From Pedobacter sp. ISL-64 (GTDB lineage: Bacteria > Bacteroidota > Bacteroidia > Sphingobacteriales > Sphingobacteriaceae), in assembly GCF_018613605.1 (NCBI RefSeq), contig NZ_JAGGPU010000005.1, positions 62,001 to 126,000 of the forward strand: 64,000 nt of DNA, in the 5' to 3' direction. Positions 54,040 through 62,365 of this stretch are shown piece after piece. The translations under genes were made by a program, and so were the position numbers. The notes below the pieces were generated by a model. That model had not been told where the DNA came from and searched no databases. It saw only the letters and a program-made list of their open reading frames with translations. The first letter of the stretch is position 1. Every line of letters starts with the position of its first letter.

Positions 54040-54657
54040 ATGCCTAAACTTACTCAGATGACTGGCCCCAAATTTGACACTTCTTCACTCGAAAACCATA
54101 TCAAAACCTATGTGAGTTTGAGCGAGGATGAAATCTTGGCACTAAATTCCTTGGTTCAGTACAGGAAGGTAAAAAAGAATCAATACCTTCTCCATGAGGG
54201 TGGAGTAACAGCCATGAGTTGCTATATATTAAGCGGGTGCCTGAGGACTTACATTTTAGACAATAAAGGTATAGAGCATATTCTTGGATTTTCAACGCCT
54301 GGCTGGTGGACAGGAAATTTGCAGAACTTTTACAATGACAAACCAAGCCAGCTGAACATCCAGGCCATAGTTGATACTGAAATCATATTCTTTACAAAAG
54401 AGACTAAAGAAAAGTTGTTATTATCAGGTGCAGTTTTCGAAAAATACTTCCGGATTTTGACCGAACGTTCATTAATTGATTTTCAGGTACGCACGATGGA
54501 AATTCTCAGCCTCAGTGCAGAAGAGCGCTATTGGAATTTCTATAACAAATATCCAGACCTGATGCTCAAATTGCCACAAAAGTACATCGCTGGTTATATA
54601 GGCGTTACACCTGAATTCTTAAGCAAGATGAAAAGCAGTGGCTTACGAAAGCCGTAA
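54040..54657 (+). CDS. Crp/Fnr-family transcriptional regulator
   Basis: The 205-residue protein has a cyclic-nucleotide-binding-fold sensor domain (about 15-125: YRKVKKNQYLLHEGGVTAMSCYILSGCLRTYILDNKG in pieces) and a short C-terminal winged helix with LPQKYIAGYIGVTPEFLSKMKSSG as the recognition region. It lacks the RxA phosphate-cassette residues needed for cAMP and has no Fe-S cysteine cluster, so the ligand is open. This small-Crp type is common in Bacteroidota next to a single redox or hydrolase gene. An internal ATG at 54058 is an alternative start. Confidence 0.9.
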   Translation: MPKLTQMTGPKFDTSSLENHIKTYVSLSEDEILALNSLVQYRKVKKNQYLLHEGGVTAMSCYILSGCLRTYILDNKGIEHILGFSTPGWWTGNLQNFYNDKPSQLNIQAIVDTEIIFFTKETKEKLLLSGAVFEKYFRILTERSLIDFQVRTMEILSLSAEERYWNFYNKYPDLMLKLPQKYIAGYIGVTPEFLSKMKSSGLRKP

Positions 54658-54835
54658 TTTTGAAATCCGGGATAAAAAAGAGGTTGTCTCACCACAGTAT
54701 ACTTCAAATTTAATCTTTTGATCTCTTTGGTGATTTAGCCAGTGATCCAAAAAATAAACCATAGTGTTCCTAATGGCTGCAATTAACGGTTTTCGAAAAA
54801 CACAAATGTACCTAAATCACCAACAGTTAAATGGT

Positions 54836-56764
54836 CTAATATTCCCTGATCGATGCATAAACACCATAGGATGTTTTACTTATGCCATAAAAAGGACGTA
54901 ATGTATAAACATGTTTACCATCCTTCAATTGAAACGATGCAGAATCAATTATGGATAGGTTTGTTAATAACTGCTCAGGTTTGCTCCTCAATGCGAGTTC
55001 GGTATCAGTAACGAAAGCCAACAATGTAGGCCCATAAAAAAAAGCAACTTTGTTCATGTCATCCTGCATGCGCTCGATTCTAAAACGATAGTCAAATACC
55101 AATTTAATCTGATCCTTGTTTCTCCATACCCTATCCAGTCGCACAAAAGAATTTGCAACAGCAGTTTGGGATTGCAAACGCCCATTCACATAAATCTTCA
55201 ACTCATTTGCCCATGAGGGAACAAATAAGTTAACGGTTAGCCGGATATCCTTTTCAGCTGAAAAAGAAAATAAAACTTCCTTGTCTTTTGGAAAATTACC
55301 CGTTTGGTTAAGGGTAAGCTTTTTTTCACGCCAATTGAGCCTGGAAGGGATATATTGATTGATCCAAAGGCTTGATGAATCCTTGAAATAAATATTGGCA
55401 TTAAGACCTGCAAATGCTTCTATTGCCGTTCCATTACAGCAGCGAAAATCGTTTTCCTTTAAAAAAAACTTTGTTCTTGGTGAACCAAGGGGAAGATGAT
55501 AGACGCAGGTTCCATTCTGGTCATTCTGGGTAGGCAGTACTGCATTATAAAAAGCATTCATATAAGCATCGGCATACGTTGGCTTCCCTGTCCACGTGAA
55601 CAGTTCCGCGGTAAGCTTTTGGGTATTATGGGTAACACATGATTCAGCAATCTCTTTCGTCATCGTGTTGCTCAAGTGTCCTGGAAGTCCCCAATGCTCT
55701 GCAGAGAGCGAAGTTGGCGTAGTTACATTTGGGCGTGGACCACTGCTTGATCCATTGACATAAGTATGGTCATGCTCAAGAATATTCCAAAAATTCAGTA
55801 CCGCATCATGGTATGCTTGCTCACCGCTGAGCCTATATCGTTGAGCAAAGCCATTAACCAAAACCAAATGGGTATTGGCATGCAGGTCGCTAAGAATGTC
55901 ATGATTTTTAGAAAGAGGCTGCAGAAACCAATCTCTGTCAAATAGCTTTGCAAGCTCAAAATGCATTGGATTCTTTGTAATTCTATATAACTTGTACAAT
56001 ACCTCGTTCATTGCCCCAGGTTCATTCTCGGGGTTTGCCGCTACGGTATAAAGCATTCTTTCAATGGTTTGATTATCAAGCCTTGACATCCTTAATTTTA
56101 CGTATCCTGCCATACCATTAACAATCTCCAGTGCCTTTTGGTTACCAGTGTGCGTGTAAACATCTAAAAGCCCCTGCATCACTTTATGATAAGTATAATA
56201 AGGAGCCCAGACTCCAGTAAATTTTGTCTCCAGTTTCTCAAAATCAGACTCGGGAAATGCGCTGAGATACCCCTTACCAAGGGCTTGCTGGCATTTGGCA
56301 AGCTCAGTGACCATATATTCGAGCCTTTTGGAGAGAACGGGCTCATGATACCGTTCAATCACCATCGAGACAGCCGAAAGGTAGTGACCAACAAAATGAC
56401 CACGTAAACCGATACTGGGACTTTCCCAACCCTCTAATGCCTTTGCCGTAGATGGAAGTCTGGCATTTATCCTAAAATTATGAAGCAACCGATCGGCATC
56501 CAGAGAACCGATATAAGTGGTATTTAAGGCTTCCCTTTCAAGGATCCAAGACGCATTTAATTTTACATCGTTTGCCTGAAAAGCAATGAGCTTAGCCGTA
56601 CTTTGGGCATTTGCCAGCGTGCAGTTTACCACAAACAAAAACAGGATGGTTAAGCTTTTACCATTTAAATAGCTGTAGCCATGGGGATTATTCCTACGCA
56701 AACTATCCTTAAACAGACAACCTAAAGTTCTGCCAGCCATTATTTTCCTTAATATTTGATTCAT
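54836..56764 (-). CDS. GH127/GH146-type beta-L-arabinofuranosidase (DUF1680 family), secreted
   Basis: This enzyme would release beta-linked L-arabinofuranose from plant glycoprotein or pectic side chains. The 642-residue protein has a hydrophobic export segment at about 37-53 after a long basic N-terminus (start uncertain; ATG 56740 is the alternative). The (alpha/alpha)6 barrel shows LEGWESPSIGLRGHFVGHYLS (split by domain turns), and the zinc-thiolate centre is complete: Glu374 and Cys376 (AESC), Cys442 and Cys443 (FRCCNG). In characterised members these bind zinc and one of the paired cysteines is the nucleophile. The GW-RGHFVGHYLS region is closer to what I recall of GH146 than GH127. It is the final gene of the minus-strand series. 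Confidence 0.88.
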   Translation of the reverse strand: MNQILRKIMAGRTLGCLFKDSLRRNNPHGYSYLNGKSLTILFLFVVNCTLANAQSTAKLIAFQANDVKLNASWILEREALNTTYIGSLDADRLLHNFRINARLPSTAKALEGWESPSIGLRGHFVGHYLSAVSMVIERYHEPVLSKRLEYMVTELAKCQQALGKGYLSAFPESDFEKLETKFTGVWAPYYTYHKVMQGLLDVYTHTGNQKALEIVNGMAGYVKLRMSRLDNQTIERMLYTVAANPENEPGAMNEVLYKLYRITKNPMHFELAKLFDRDWFLQPLSKNHDILSDLHANTHLVLVNGFAQRYRLSGEQAYHDAVLNFWNILEHDHTYVNGSSSGPRPNVTTPTSLSAEHWGLPGHLSNTMTKEIAESCVTHNTQKLTAELFTWTGKPTYADAYMNAFYNAVLPTQNDQNGTCVYHLPLGSPRTKFFLKENDFRCCNGTAIEAFAGLNANIYFKDSSSLWINQYIPSRLNWREKKLTLNQTGNFPKDKEVLFSFSAEKDIRLTVNLFVPSWANELKIYVNGRLQSQTAVANSFVRLDRVWRNKDQIKLVFDYRFRIERMQDDMNKVAFFYGPTLLAFVTDTELALRSKPEQLLTNLSIIDSASFQLKDGKHVYTLRPFYGISKTSYGVYASIREY

Positions 56765-56888
56765 AAAAATTATTCGTGTTCTATTATTACAATTTTAAGC
56801 ATTAAGCAGCTTAGTCCTATAAAAAAATCTGCCATGTCTTTTCTGTTCGTAAAATTGCATTCTGCCTTAAATAAACCTGCAATCGGAA

Positions 56889-58412
56889 TTAACGAATGAA
56901 TTTCCATTCATCAAATAAAAAACCCGCTCCATTAAACACGAAATAGATATTCTCTACTCCTTTATCTATTTTCAGGTCTATTTTCTTTGAAAGTGTAGTC
57001 CATTCCTTCTCATCACATGTAAGGGAAACAAGAGGAGTACCTTTAAGATTATTGACATAGACATCAATTCTGCCTTTTCCTTTTACCCTGGCTTCGAATT
57101 TGGAAGGGATCTGTTTGCTAAAATCGGCTCCCCTCACCATAAGACATTGTTGATCTGCTTTTCCTTTGGCAACCATATTGCCTGGATTATCAAGAGCTTC
57201 GAACTGAACTTGCCCCGAAGTGCCTGCAGTAGTTTCTGCCTGCTGAAGAACGAACGGATTTAATGGGTTAAGTTGTGACGTACCTTTAAAAGTTGCTTTG
57301 CCCATTTGGAAATTCACATTCTTTTCATCAACCTGCATTTCTTCGATACCCACATTACGAAAACCGCCCTTGGTGCCAAAATAATCCTGTAAATACATGG
57401 CATGGTAAGCAATATAATATTTACCTTTAAACTTGAACAGGTGAGTGTGATTGTTTGTCCATGGGCCTATATTATCATCGCCAGTATTCTTAAAATAATT
57501 ATCGCGATACTTCCAACTGTCCGGACTTAAGGGTGTTTTACTGGTCATATAAGACATGTTGCATTTCGTTGGTTTGTCGATATTGCTATAAGGCCATTCT
57601 GTGCGTTCTTCCCAATTTGTATTATAGGTATAAACCCAGGTTCCGTTGATGAAATTAAGATCGCTTGCCTCAAAAAAATAAGGGGCGGGTATTTTAGCAA
57701 CATCGCTGGCCAAACTGATCATATCTTTTCCCAATTTAACGATTCTGGCATTATCCGGCATATATTTCGTTTTAGGCGATCCGCCTCCAAAAGTAAGCCA
57801 GCCTGTACCCTGGTCATCAATCACAACTCCGGGATCAAATGGAGCATCAACATCCACACCGGGAACAGAACGGTCAACTATATTCTTCCCTAGTGGGTCT
57901 TTCCATGGGCCAACCGGAGAGGTGGAAGTAAGCATGGCTGTGCCAATACCACTATTGGAGTAATACAGATAGAAGTGTGTCTTGCCATCTGCTTCCTTTC
58001 TGGATGTAATGGAAGGCGCCCAGGAATTCTGGCTCCATGGTGCCAGTTCGGCAGTATTGATAAGACCATGATAGGTCCAGTTAACCATATCATCGGAAGA
58101 CATCATCACCAGTGTACGGATACGCTCGTATGAATTTTTCCCATCCTTTCCTACATGCTCATACTGTTGATGATCATTAGTGGCATACACATAAATTCTT
58201 CCATTGTATTCTACGGCTGTTGGATCGGCCGTAAACATAAAATCTAATAAAGGATTGGCATTATTGGAGGTAAGTTTTGGCGAAACATTTGCGAATTTTT
58301 CTGCCAGTTTTTCTCTAACCATTTTCGGTTTCGTCTGCGCTTTTGCGAATTCTCTGCCTCCTACAAAAGCCATAACAATGACTGTACTTAACAATACTTT
58401 TTTTCTAAACAT
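56889..58412 (-). CDS. GH43 glycosidase with C-terminal CBM6-like domain, secreted
   Basis: The 507-residue protein has a signal peptide (to about residue 26, EFAKAQ). The GH43 propeller (about 50-370) has the triad Asp63 (FTADPTAV), Asp193 (PFDPGVV) and Glu248 (FFEASDL). The CBM6-like beta-sandwich (about 385-507) shows NPFVLQQAETTAG at its start and FVFNGAGFLFDEWKFIR at its end. Such GH43-CBM6 proteins are typically arabinofuranosidases or xylosidases acting on arabinoxylan; exact activity is inferred. It lies 72 bases after a sister GH43-CBM6 gene on the same strand. Confidence 0.88.
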   Translation of the reverse strand: MFRKKVLLSTVIVMAFVGGREFAKAQTKPKMVREKLAEKFANVSPKLTSNNANPLLDFMFTADPTAVEYNGRIYVYATNDHQQYEHVGKDGKNSYERIRTLVMMSSDDMVNWTYHGLINTAELAPWSQNSWAPSITSRKEADGKTHFYLYYSNSGIGTAMLTSTSPVGPWKDPLGKNIVDRSVPGVDVDAPFDPGVVIDDQGTGWLTFGGGSPKTKYMPDNARIVKLGKDMISLASDVAKIPAPYFFEASDLNFINGTWVYTYNTNWEERTEWPYSNIDKPTKCNMSYMTSKTPLSPDSWKYRDNYFKNTGDDNIGPWTNNHTHLFKFKGKYYIAYHAMYLQDYFGTKGGFRNVGIEEMQVDEKNVNFQMGKATFKGTSQLNPLNPFVLQQAETTAGTSGQVQFEALDNPGNMVAKGKADQQCLMVRGADFSKQIPSKFEARVKGKGRIDVYVNNLKGTPLVSLTCDEKEWTTLSKKIDLKIDKGVENIYFVFNGAGFLFDEWKFIR

Positions 58413-58484
58413 GTTTTTATTTTATCTAATAAATACCCGTTAAGGGTTAATTTTCAGTTGATTAATTATTCTTTAAGGAAGATT

Positions 58485-59837
58485 TTATTTATCGAATCTC
58501 CACCAGTTGAAATTGAACAGATCGCCTTGACTGCCTTTAAAAACAAAGTACATATCGTGAACACCCTTTGTCTTCTTTACTTTAGTTGAAACGGTGGTCC
58601 AACTTTGCAAGCCTCCAGTCTTTTTAATCTCACAGCCCCCCAATAGTTCTCCGTCGAGGCTGTCCATATGTATTTCGATAAAACCACCTGATGCCGATGA
58701 AACATTTGCCTGAAATATTCCTGCTCCGTTCTTAAAATCAACACTTCGGACTTTGATAAAATCGCCATTGTTGATTTCGGTTACATAAACTCCCGCATTG
58801 TTGCTGCGTTCGGTTTCAATTCCCTGCTCCCAGGCTATAGTTTCCGCTTCCTGGCGGATGAATGGATTTAAATGTTCAACAGGTTTTACACCTTCGGTTG
58901 TTGGAGTTATCCTCGGAATGCTCCCATCTTTATTATACTGAAACTCATCCACACAAACGGAACGGGTAAAACCACCACCACCTGGCAATGCACCGTTATG
59001 ATAAAACAAATACGATTTGCCTTTATAATCGATCACACCTGGATGATTGGTAAAAGCACCTCCCTTGCCAATTACCCGCATAGTGGTACCCCGGTAAACC
59101 CATGGTCCGGTAGGACTTGTACTGGTTGAGTAAGCCAAATGTTCAGGCACACCTCCTGCAGCATAATGCATATAGTACAGGTTTTTGCGTTTGTAAAACC
59201 ATGGAGCTTCTTCGTATGCTGAAGGTCTTTTATCAACATCTTTATATCGTACATTAAAACCTTCTTTATTCAACGGCACCGTAACTACCTCTTCAGCGTA
59301 AGAAATCATATCCGGATTCAATTTTACGTATTTAAGATAAGGGTTCCCCCAATAGAGATATGCCTGACCATCGTCATCAATAAATACTGTGGGGTCGATA
59401 TCTCCGTAACCGCTGTGAACCAGTGGTTTTCCAAGTGCATCTTTAAACGGACCTGTAGGACTATCAGAAACAGCCACCCCGATTGACATTCCCATCGTTT
59501 CATGGGTCATGGGTACATACCAGTAAAACTTTCCATTTCTGGCAATGCATTGCCCAGCCCAGGCATCTTGCTTCGCCCAGATGAACGTTTTAACAGACAG
59601 GGGCGATCCACGGTCTGTCCAGTTCACCATATCGGTAGATGTGAAACAGTGCCAGTTTTTCATCACAAACGTAGTCGATTTATCTTCATCGTGCCCGGTG
59701 TACAGGTAAACGGTATCTTTATGTACCATCGGCGCCGGATCGGCTGTATAAATGGTTTGTATAACCGGGTTTTGAGCCTGCGCCCCCGCTGCTGCAAAAA
59801 GAGCGGTTACCTGTAAAACTATCTTTTTGATATTCAT
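58485..59837 (-). CDS. GH43-CBM6 arabinoxylan arabinofuranohydrolase-like enzyme, secreted
   Basis: The 450-residue protein has a signal peptide MNIKKIVLQVTALFAAAGAQAQ. Its GH43 propeller has Asp33 (YTADPAP), Asp148 (GDIDPTV) and Glu210 (YEEAPW), with GHDEDKS after the first blade as in arabinoxylan arabinofuranohydrolases. The CBM6 domain runs from about 335 (NPFIRQEAETIAWEQG) to the end (FNFNWWRFDK). Its first 100 bases and leader are duplicated at 62218-62344 in front of GH27. It is shorter than its neighbour mainly in the propeller loops. Confidence 0.9.
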   Translation of the reverse strand: MNIKKIVLQVTALFAAAGAQAQNPVIQTIYTADPAPMVHKDTVYLYTGHDEDKSTTFVMKNWHCFTSTDMVNWTDRGSPLSVKTFIWAKQDAWAGQCIARNGKFYWYVPMTHETMGMSIGVAVSDSPTGPFKDALGKPLVHSGYGDIDPTVFIDDDGQAYLYWGNPYLKYVKLNPDMISYAEEVVTVPLNKEGFNVRYKDVDKRPSAYEEAPWFYKRKNLYYMHYAAGGVPEHLAYSTSTSPTGPWVYRGTTMRVIGKGGAFTNHPGVIDYKGKSYLFYHNGALPGGGGFTRSVCVDEFQYNKDGSIPRITPTTEGVKPVEHLNPFIRQEAETIAWEQGIETERSNNAGVYVTEINNGDFIKVRSVDFKNGAGIFQANVSSASGGFIEIHMDSLDGELLGGCEIKKTGGLQSWTTVSTKVKKTKGVHDMYFVFKGSQGDLFNFNWWRFDK

Positions 59838-59889
59838 TGTTGATCTAAATCTGTGTGTGTATTATAATTGCAATTAATTTTAGAATTAT

Positions 59890-60150
59890 TTAATGATATA
59901 GATCGGCAGTTGTCCTGGTGCTGCAAGAGAAGGCTTCGGCACAGGAGCATTTTTGCCCTTGATCAGTAAATTATCGTAAAAAGGTATACTGAGTTTTTCC
60001 CGCCACCAGCAATCAGTCCTGCCATTCCCTGGATGTACAAACTATCTGTCACTTGTAATACCTGCTTTTCATCAACGAATGCGCTTCCATTAGATAAATG
60101 AGAGGCATATAAAGCCTCTTTGCTTATAAATCGACTGAGGTTAAGAGTCT
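59890..60150 (-). pseudogene. Relic of the C-terminal lectin-like domain of a secreted hydrolase
   Basis: Minus-strand codons from about 60120 read KEALYASHLSNGSAFVDEKQ and VLQVTDSLYIQGMAGLIAGG. A one- or two-base slip then moves to the next frame, WREKLSIPFYDNLLIKG and NAPVPKPSLAAPGQLPIYH, ending at stop 59890-59892. This is the style of a concanavalin-like domain that ends with a (F/Y)DNLLI strand, as in GH59-type and related enzymes (tentative memory). No start or catalytic part is left. It lies between the GH27 and GH43 genes, where an intact enzyme gene would fit the operon. Confidence 0.55.
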
Positions 60151-60157
60151 TGTCCTA

Positions 60158-62194
60158 CTATTTAACCGGCGTAAATTTGTACAGCGCCACTCCGTGCATC
60201 GGAACCTTCACCGAAAGAGCCTCTTTGTCTGCATAGATTGTTATAATATCTTTCTGACGCCAAAGATCACGCACCTTTTGCTTTCCTGAAATACCAAGCT
60301 TTTCCAGATCCTTGTAAGAGATATCCACTTTCTCCAGACCGAAGTTGCAAAAGCCTACTGCACGACTGCCATCCTCCAATTCTTTTACATAAATGCGCAA
60401 ATCTCCGATAGTCTGAACACAGGTAGCCTGTTTGCCAAGCGCATCCTGATTAACAGCAATCACTTCATTGTTTGTCAATAAATTCAGGGTAAAGGCATCG
60501 AGCTTTTCCATATCGCAACCAATTAGCAGAGGAGCTGAGAAAAGGCTCCAAAGGCTTACGTGAAGATACTGCTCATCTGGTCTAAGCAAGCTCGGATGCG
60601 GGCTACCCCAGCCTACTGTTCCTACAACCAGCATGTCCGGATCGTTCCAGTTACCGGGTTTGGCCCAGGCTGCAGCCTGATCCTGTGCTAATGCAATCCC
60701 TTTAACGTTGGACCAGTTGTCTGTTATATCATTCGTTGTACGCCAAGAGTTTCCACCTACCGAATCGCCCCATTTCCAAACATCCGACATCCCGTACTGA
60801 CACAAGCTGAAAACAATGTCGCGGGGTTGCTGACGGATATAATCTCCCATTAGTTTGTATGGCTTGACGGCGGTAGACAATTGATAACCTCCATTGTAAG
60901 ATATTAAGACTACTTTGTTTGGGTCGTTATCAGGTATTCCATTTATAACTCCCCCATAGCTGCACCAATCGTATTTCAGATAATCGAAACCCCATTTGGT
61001 ATAAGTTTCGATATCTTGCCGCTCATAACCATAGCTGCCGGCACCGCCATCACAGGTCCAGGGACCAGGACTGGTATAGATGCCGATCTTCAAACCGAGA
61101 CCATGCACATAGTCTGTCAGGGCTTTCATATCTCCAAACCTTTTATTAGGAACTATATTACCAGCTTCGTCCCGGTACTTACCTTGCTGGGAAGGATCTT
61201 TCGAATCGCGGTTATTTTGCCAGTAGTCGTCAATATTTACGTAATTCCATCCGTAATTTACAAGTCCGCTTTTCACCATTACTTCCGCAGCACGCTTGAC
61301 TTTCTTAGCAGAAACCTCTCCCGCGAAACAATTCCAACTATTCCAACCCATTGGCGGGGTAAGTGCAATTTTATCACCACAGATAATGCGTAAACTTTTT
61401 TCGGCTATCCCTTTCCCATTCTTTGCCTTCAATTGAACAACGTAAGTGCCGGCTTTTTCAAGCTTACCAGTGATAAGTCCTGTTTTTTGATTCAGCTTTA
61501 GTCCCTGAGGCAAGCCGGTAACCTGAAAGGTCATTGGGCGGTTTCCGGTGGCAGGTATCCTGAACTGAAACGGCGAGCCCGGGCGGACACCGAAAACGCT
61601 TGCGCTATTAATCTTCGGTTTTGCCGATGGCTTAGGGGTAAGAATGTAGGGCTCACTTGGGACAGGATAATAAGTAACAAAACTTGCCACACCAACCGCC
61701 TCAAATTTTGCATCTACCCAGTCTGCATGATCGCTGCTGTTACTGTTTCCTCCGTCTGTTACCCGAAGCTCAAGTTTTTTCACACCCGAAAGTTTCACAT
61801 TACATAGCCGGGCAGTATCACCATCATGCATTACACCGCTCGACCAAAGCTTCGCTCCATCGCCGAATACAATAAACTCTACGGCGGGCTGACGTCCTTT
61901 CACCTCATCATCAATGCCAACCTGCGCGGTAAACGAATTTGTCTTACCATCGAGCTGAATAAAAAGAGCGCTTTCTGCGTGTGTGCCGAAGCCACGCTGA
62001 AAGGTTTTGCCTGCGATGGTCATGATGTTGCCATCAACCGTCCTGTTTTTTTTAGGTATGCCCCAGCCCTGTGTAGCTGGGCTGAGATCCAGTTGATCTA
62101 ACCAAACAGTTTGTGCGGAAAGAGTGCCTATGCTTACTAAACTTAAGACAATAGCGAAGACAAGCGTAAATATGCTTTTACTTGCTGCATTCAT
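60158..62194 (-). CDS. GH27 alpha-galactosidase with N-terminal NPCBM domain, secreted
   Basis: ATG 62194 gives 678 residues with their own signal peptide (MNAASKSIFTLVFAIVLSLVSIGTLSAQ). Domains: NPCBM (about 30-168; TIAGKTFQRGFGTHAESAL), an immunoglobulin-like putative He_PIG domain (about 185-272; GLPQGLKLNQKTGLITGKL) and GH27 (275-678). GH27 features: PPMGWNSWN, INDDYW-type NIDDYWQ, nucleophile Asp409 (YLKYDWCS) and acid/base Asp489 (RTTNDI). The frame is open to 62320 and adds 42 residues copied from the GH43 signal peptide; I treat these as a duplication and not the natural start. It removes terminal alpha-galactose or beta-L-arabinopyranose. Confidence 0.92.
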   Translation of the reverse strand: MNAASKSIFTLVFAIVLSLVSIGTLSAQTVWLDQLDLSPATQGWGIPKKNRTVDGNIMTIAGKTFQRGFGTHAESALFIQLDGKTNSFTAQVGIDDEVKGRQPAVEFIVFGDGAKLWSSGVMHDGDTARLCNVKLSGVKKLELRVTDGGNSNSSDHADWVDAKFEAVGVASFVTYYPVPSEPYILTPKPSAKPKINSASVFGVRPGSPFQFRIPATGNRPMTFQVTGLPQGLKLNQKTGLITGKLEKAGTYVVQLKAKNGKGIAEKSLRIICGDKIALTPPMGWNSWNCFAGEVSAKKVKRAAEVMVKSGLVNYGWNYVNIDDYWQNNRDSKDPSQQGKYRDEAGNIVPNKRFGDMKALTDYVHGLGLKIGIYTSPGPWTCDGGAGSYGYERQDIETYTKWGFDYLKYDWCSYGGVINGIPDNDPNKVVLISYNGGYQLSTAVKPYKLMGDYIRQQPRDIVFSLCQYGMSDVWKWGDSVGGNSWRTTNDITDNWSNVKGIALAQDQAAAWAKPGNWNDPDMLVVGTVGWGSPHPSLLRPDEQYLHVSLWSLFSAPLLIGCDMEKLDAFTLNLLTNNEVIAVNQDALGKQATCVQTIGDLRIYVKELEDGSRAVGFCNFGLEKVDISYKDLEKLGISGKQKVRDLWRQKDIITIYADKEALSVKVPMHGVALYKFTPVK

Positions 62195-62217
62195 TTTTAA
62201 TTTATAATTGATAGGAT

Positions 62218-62344
62218 GCGCTGGATCGGCTGTATAAATGGTTTGTATAGTCGGGTTTTGAGCCTGTGCCCCCGCTGCAAAAAGAGCTGTTACCTGTAAA
62301 ACTATCTTTCTGATATTCATTGTTAATCTAAATCTGTGTGTGTA
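62218..62344 (-). repeat. Duplicated promoter-leader and signal-peptide segment of the GH43 gene
   Basis: This segment aligns with 59732-59861: 7 mismatches and one 3-base (single codon) gap over 127 bases by hand alignment. It carries the untranslated leader, the start codon (62320) and about 35 codons that encode MNIRKIVLQVTALFAAGAQA and QNPTIQTIYTADPA. After the repeat the frame runs on without a stop through PINYKLK into the true GH27 start. It begins 21 bases after the GH31 stop. Confidence 0.85.
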
Positions 62345-62365
62345 AGTTTCAATTTTCGTTTTTTT

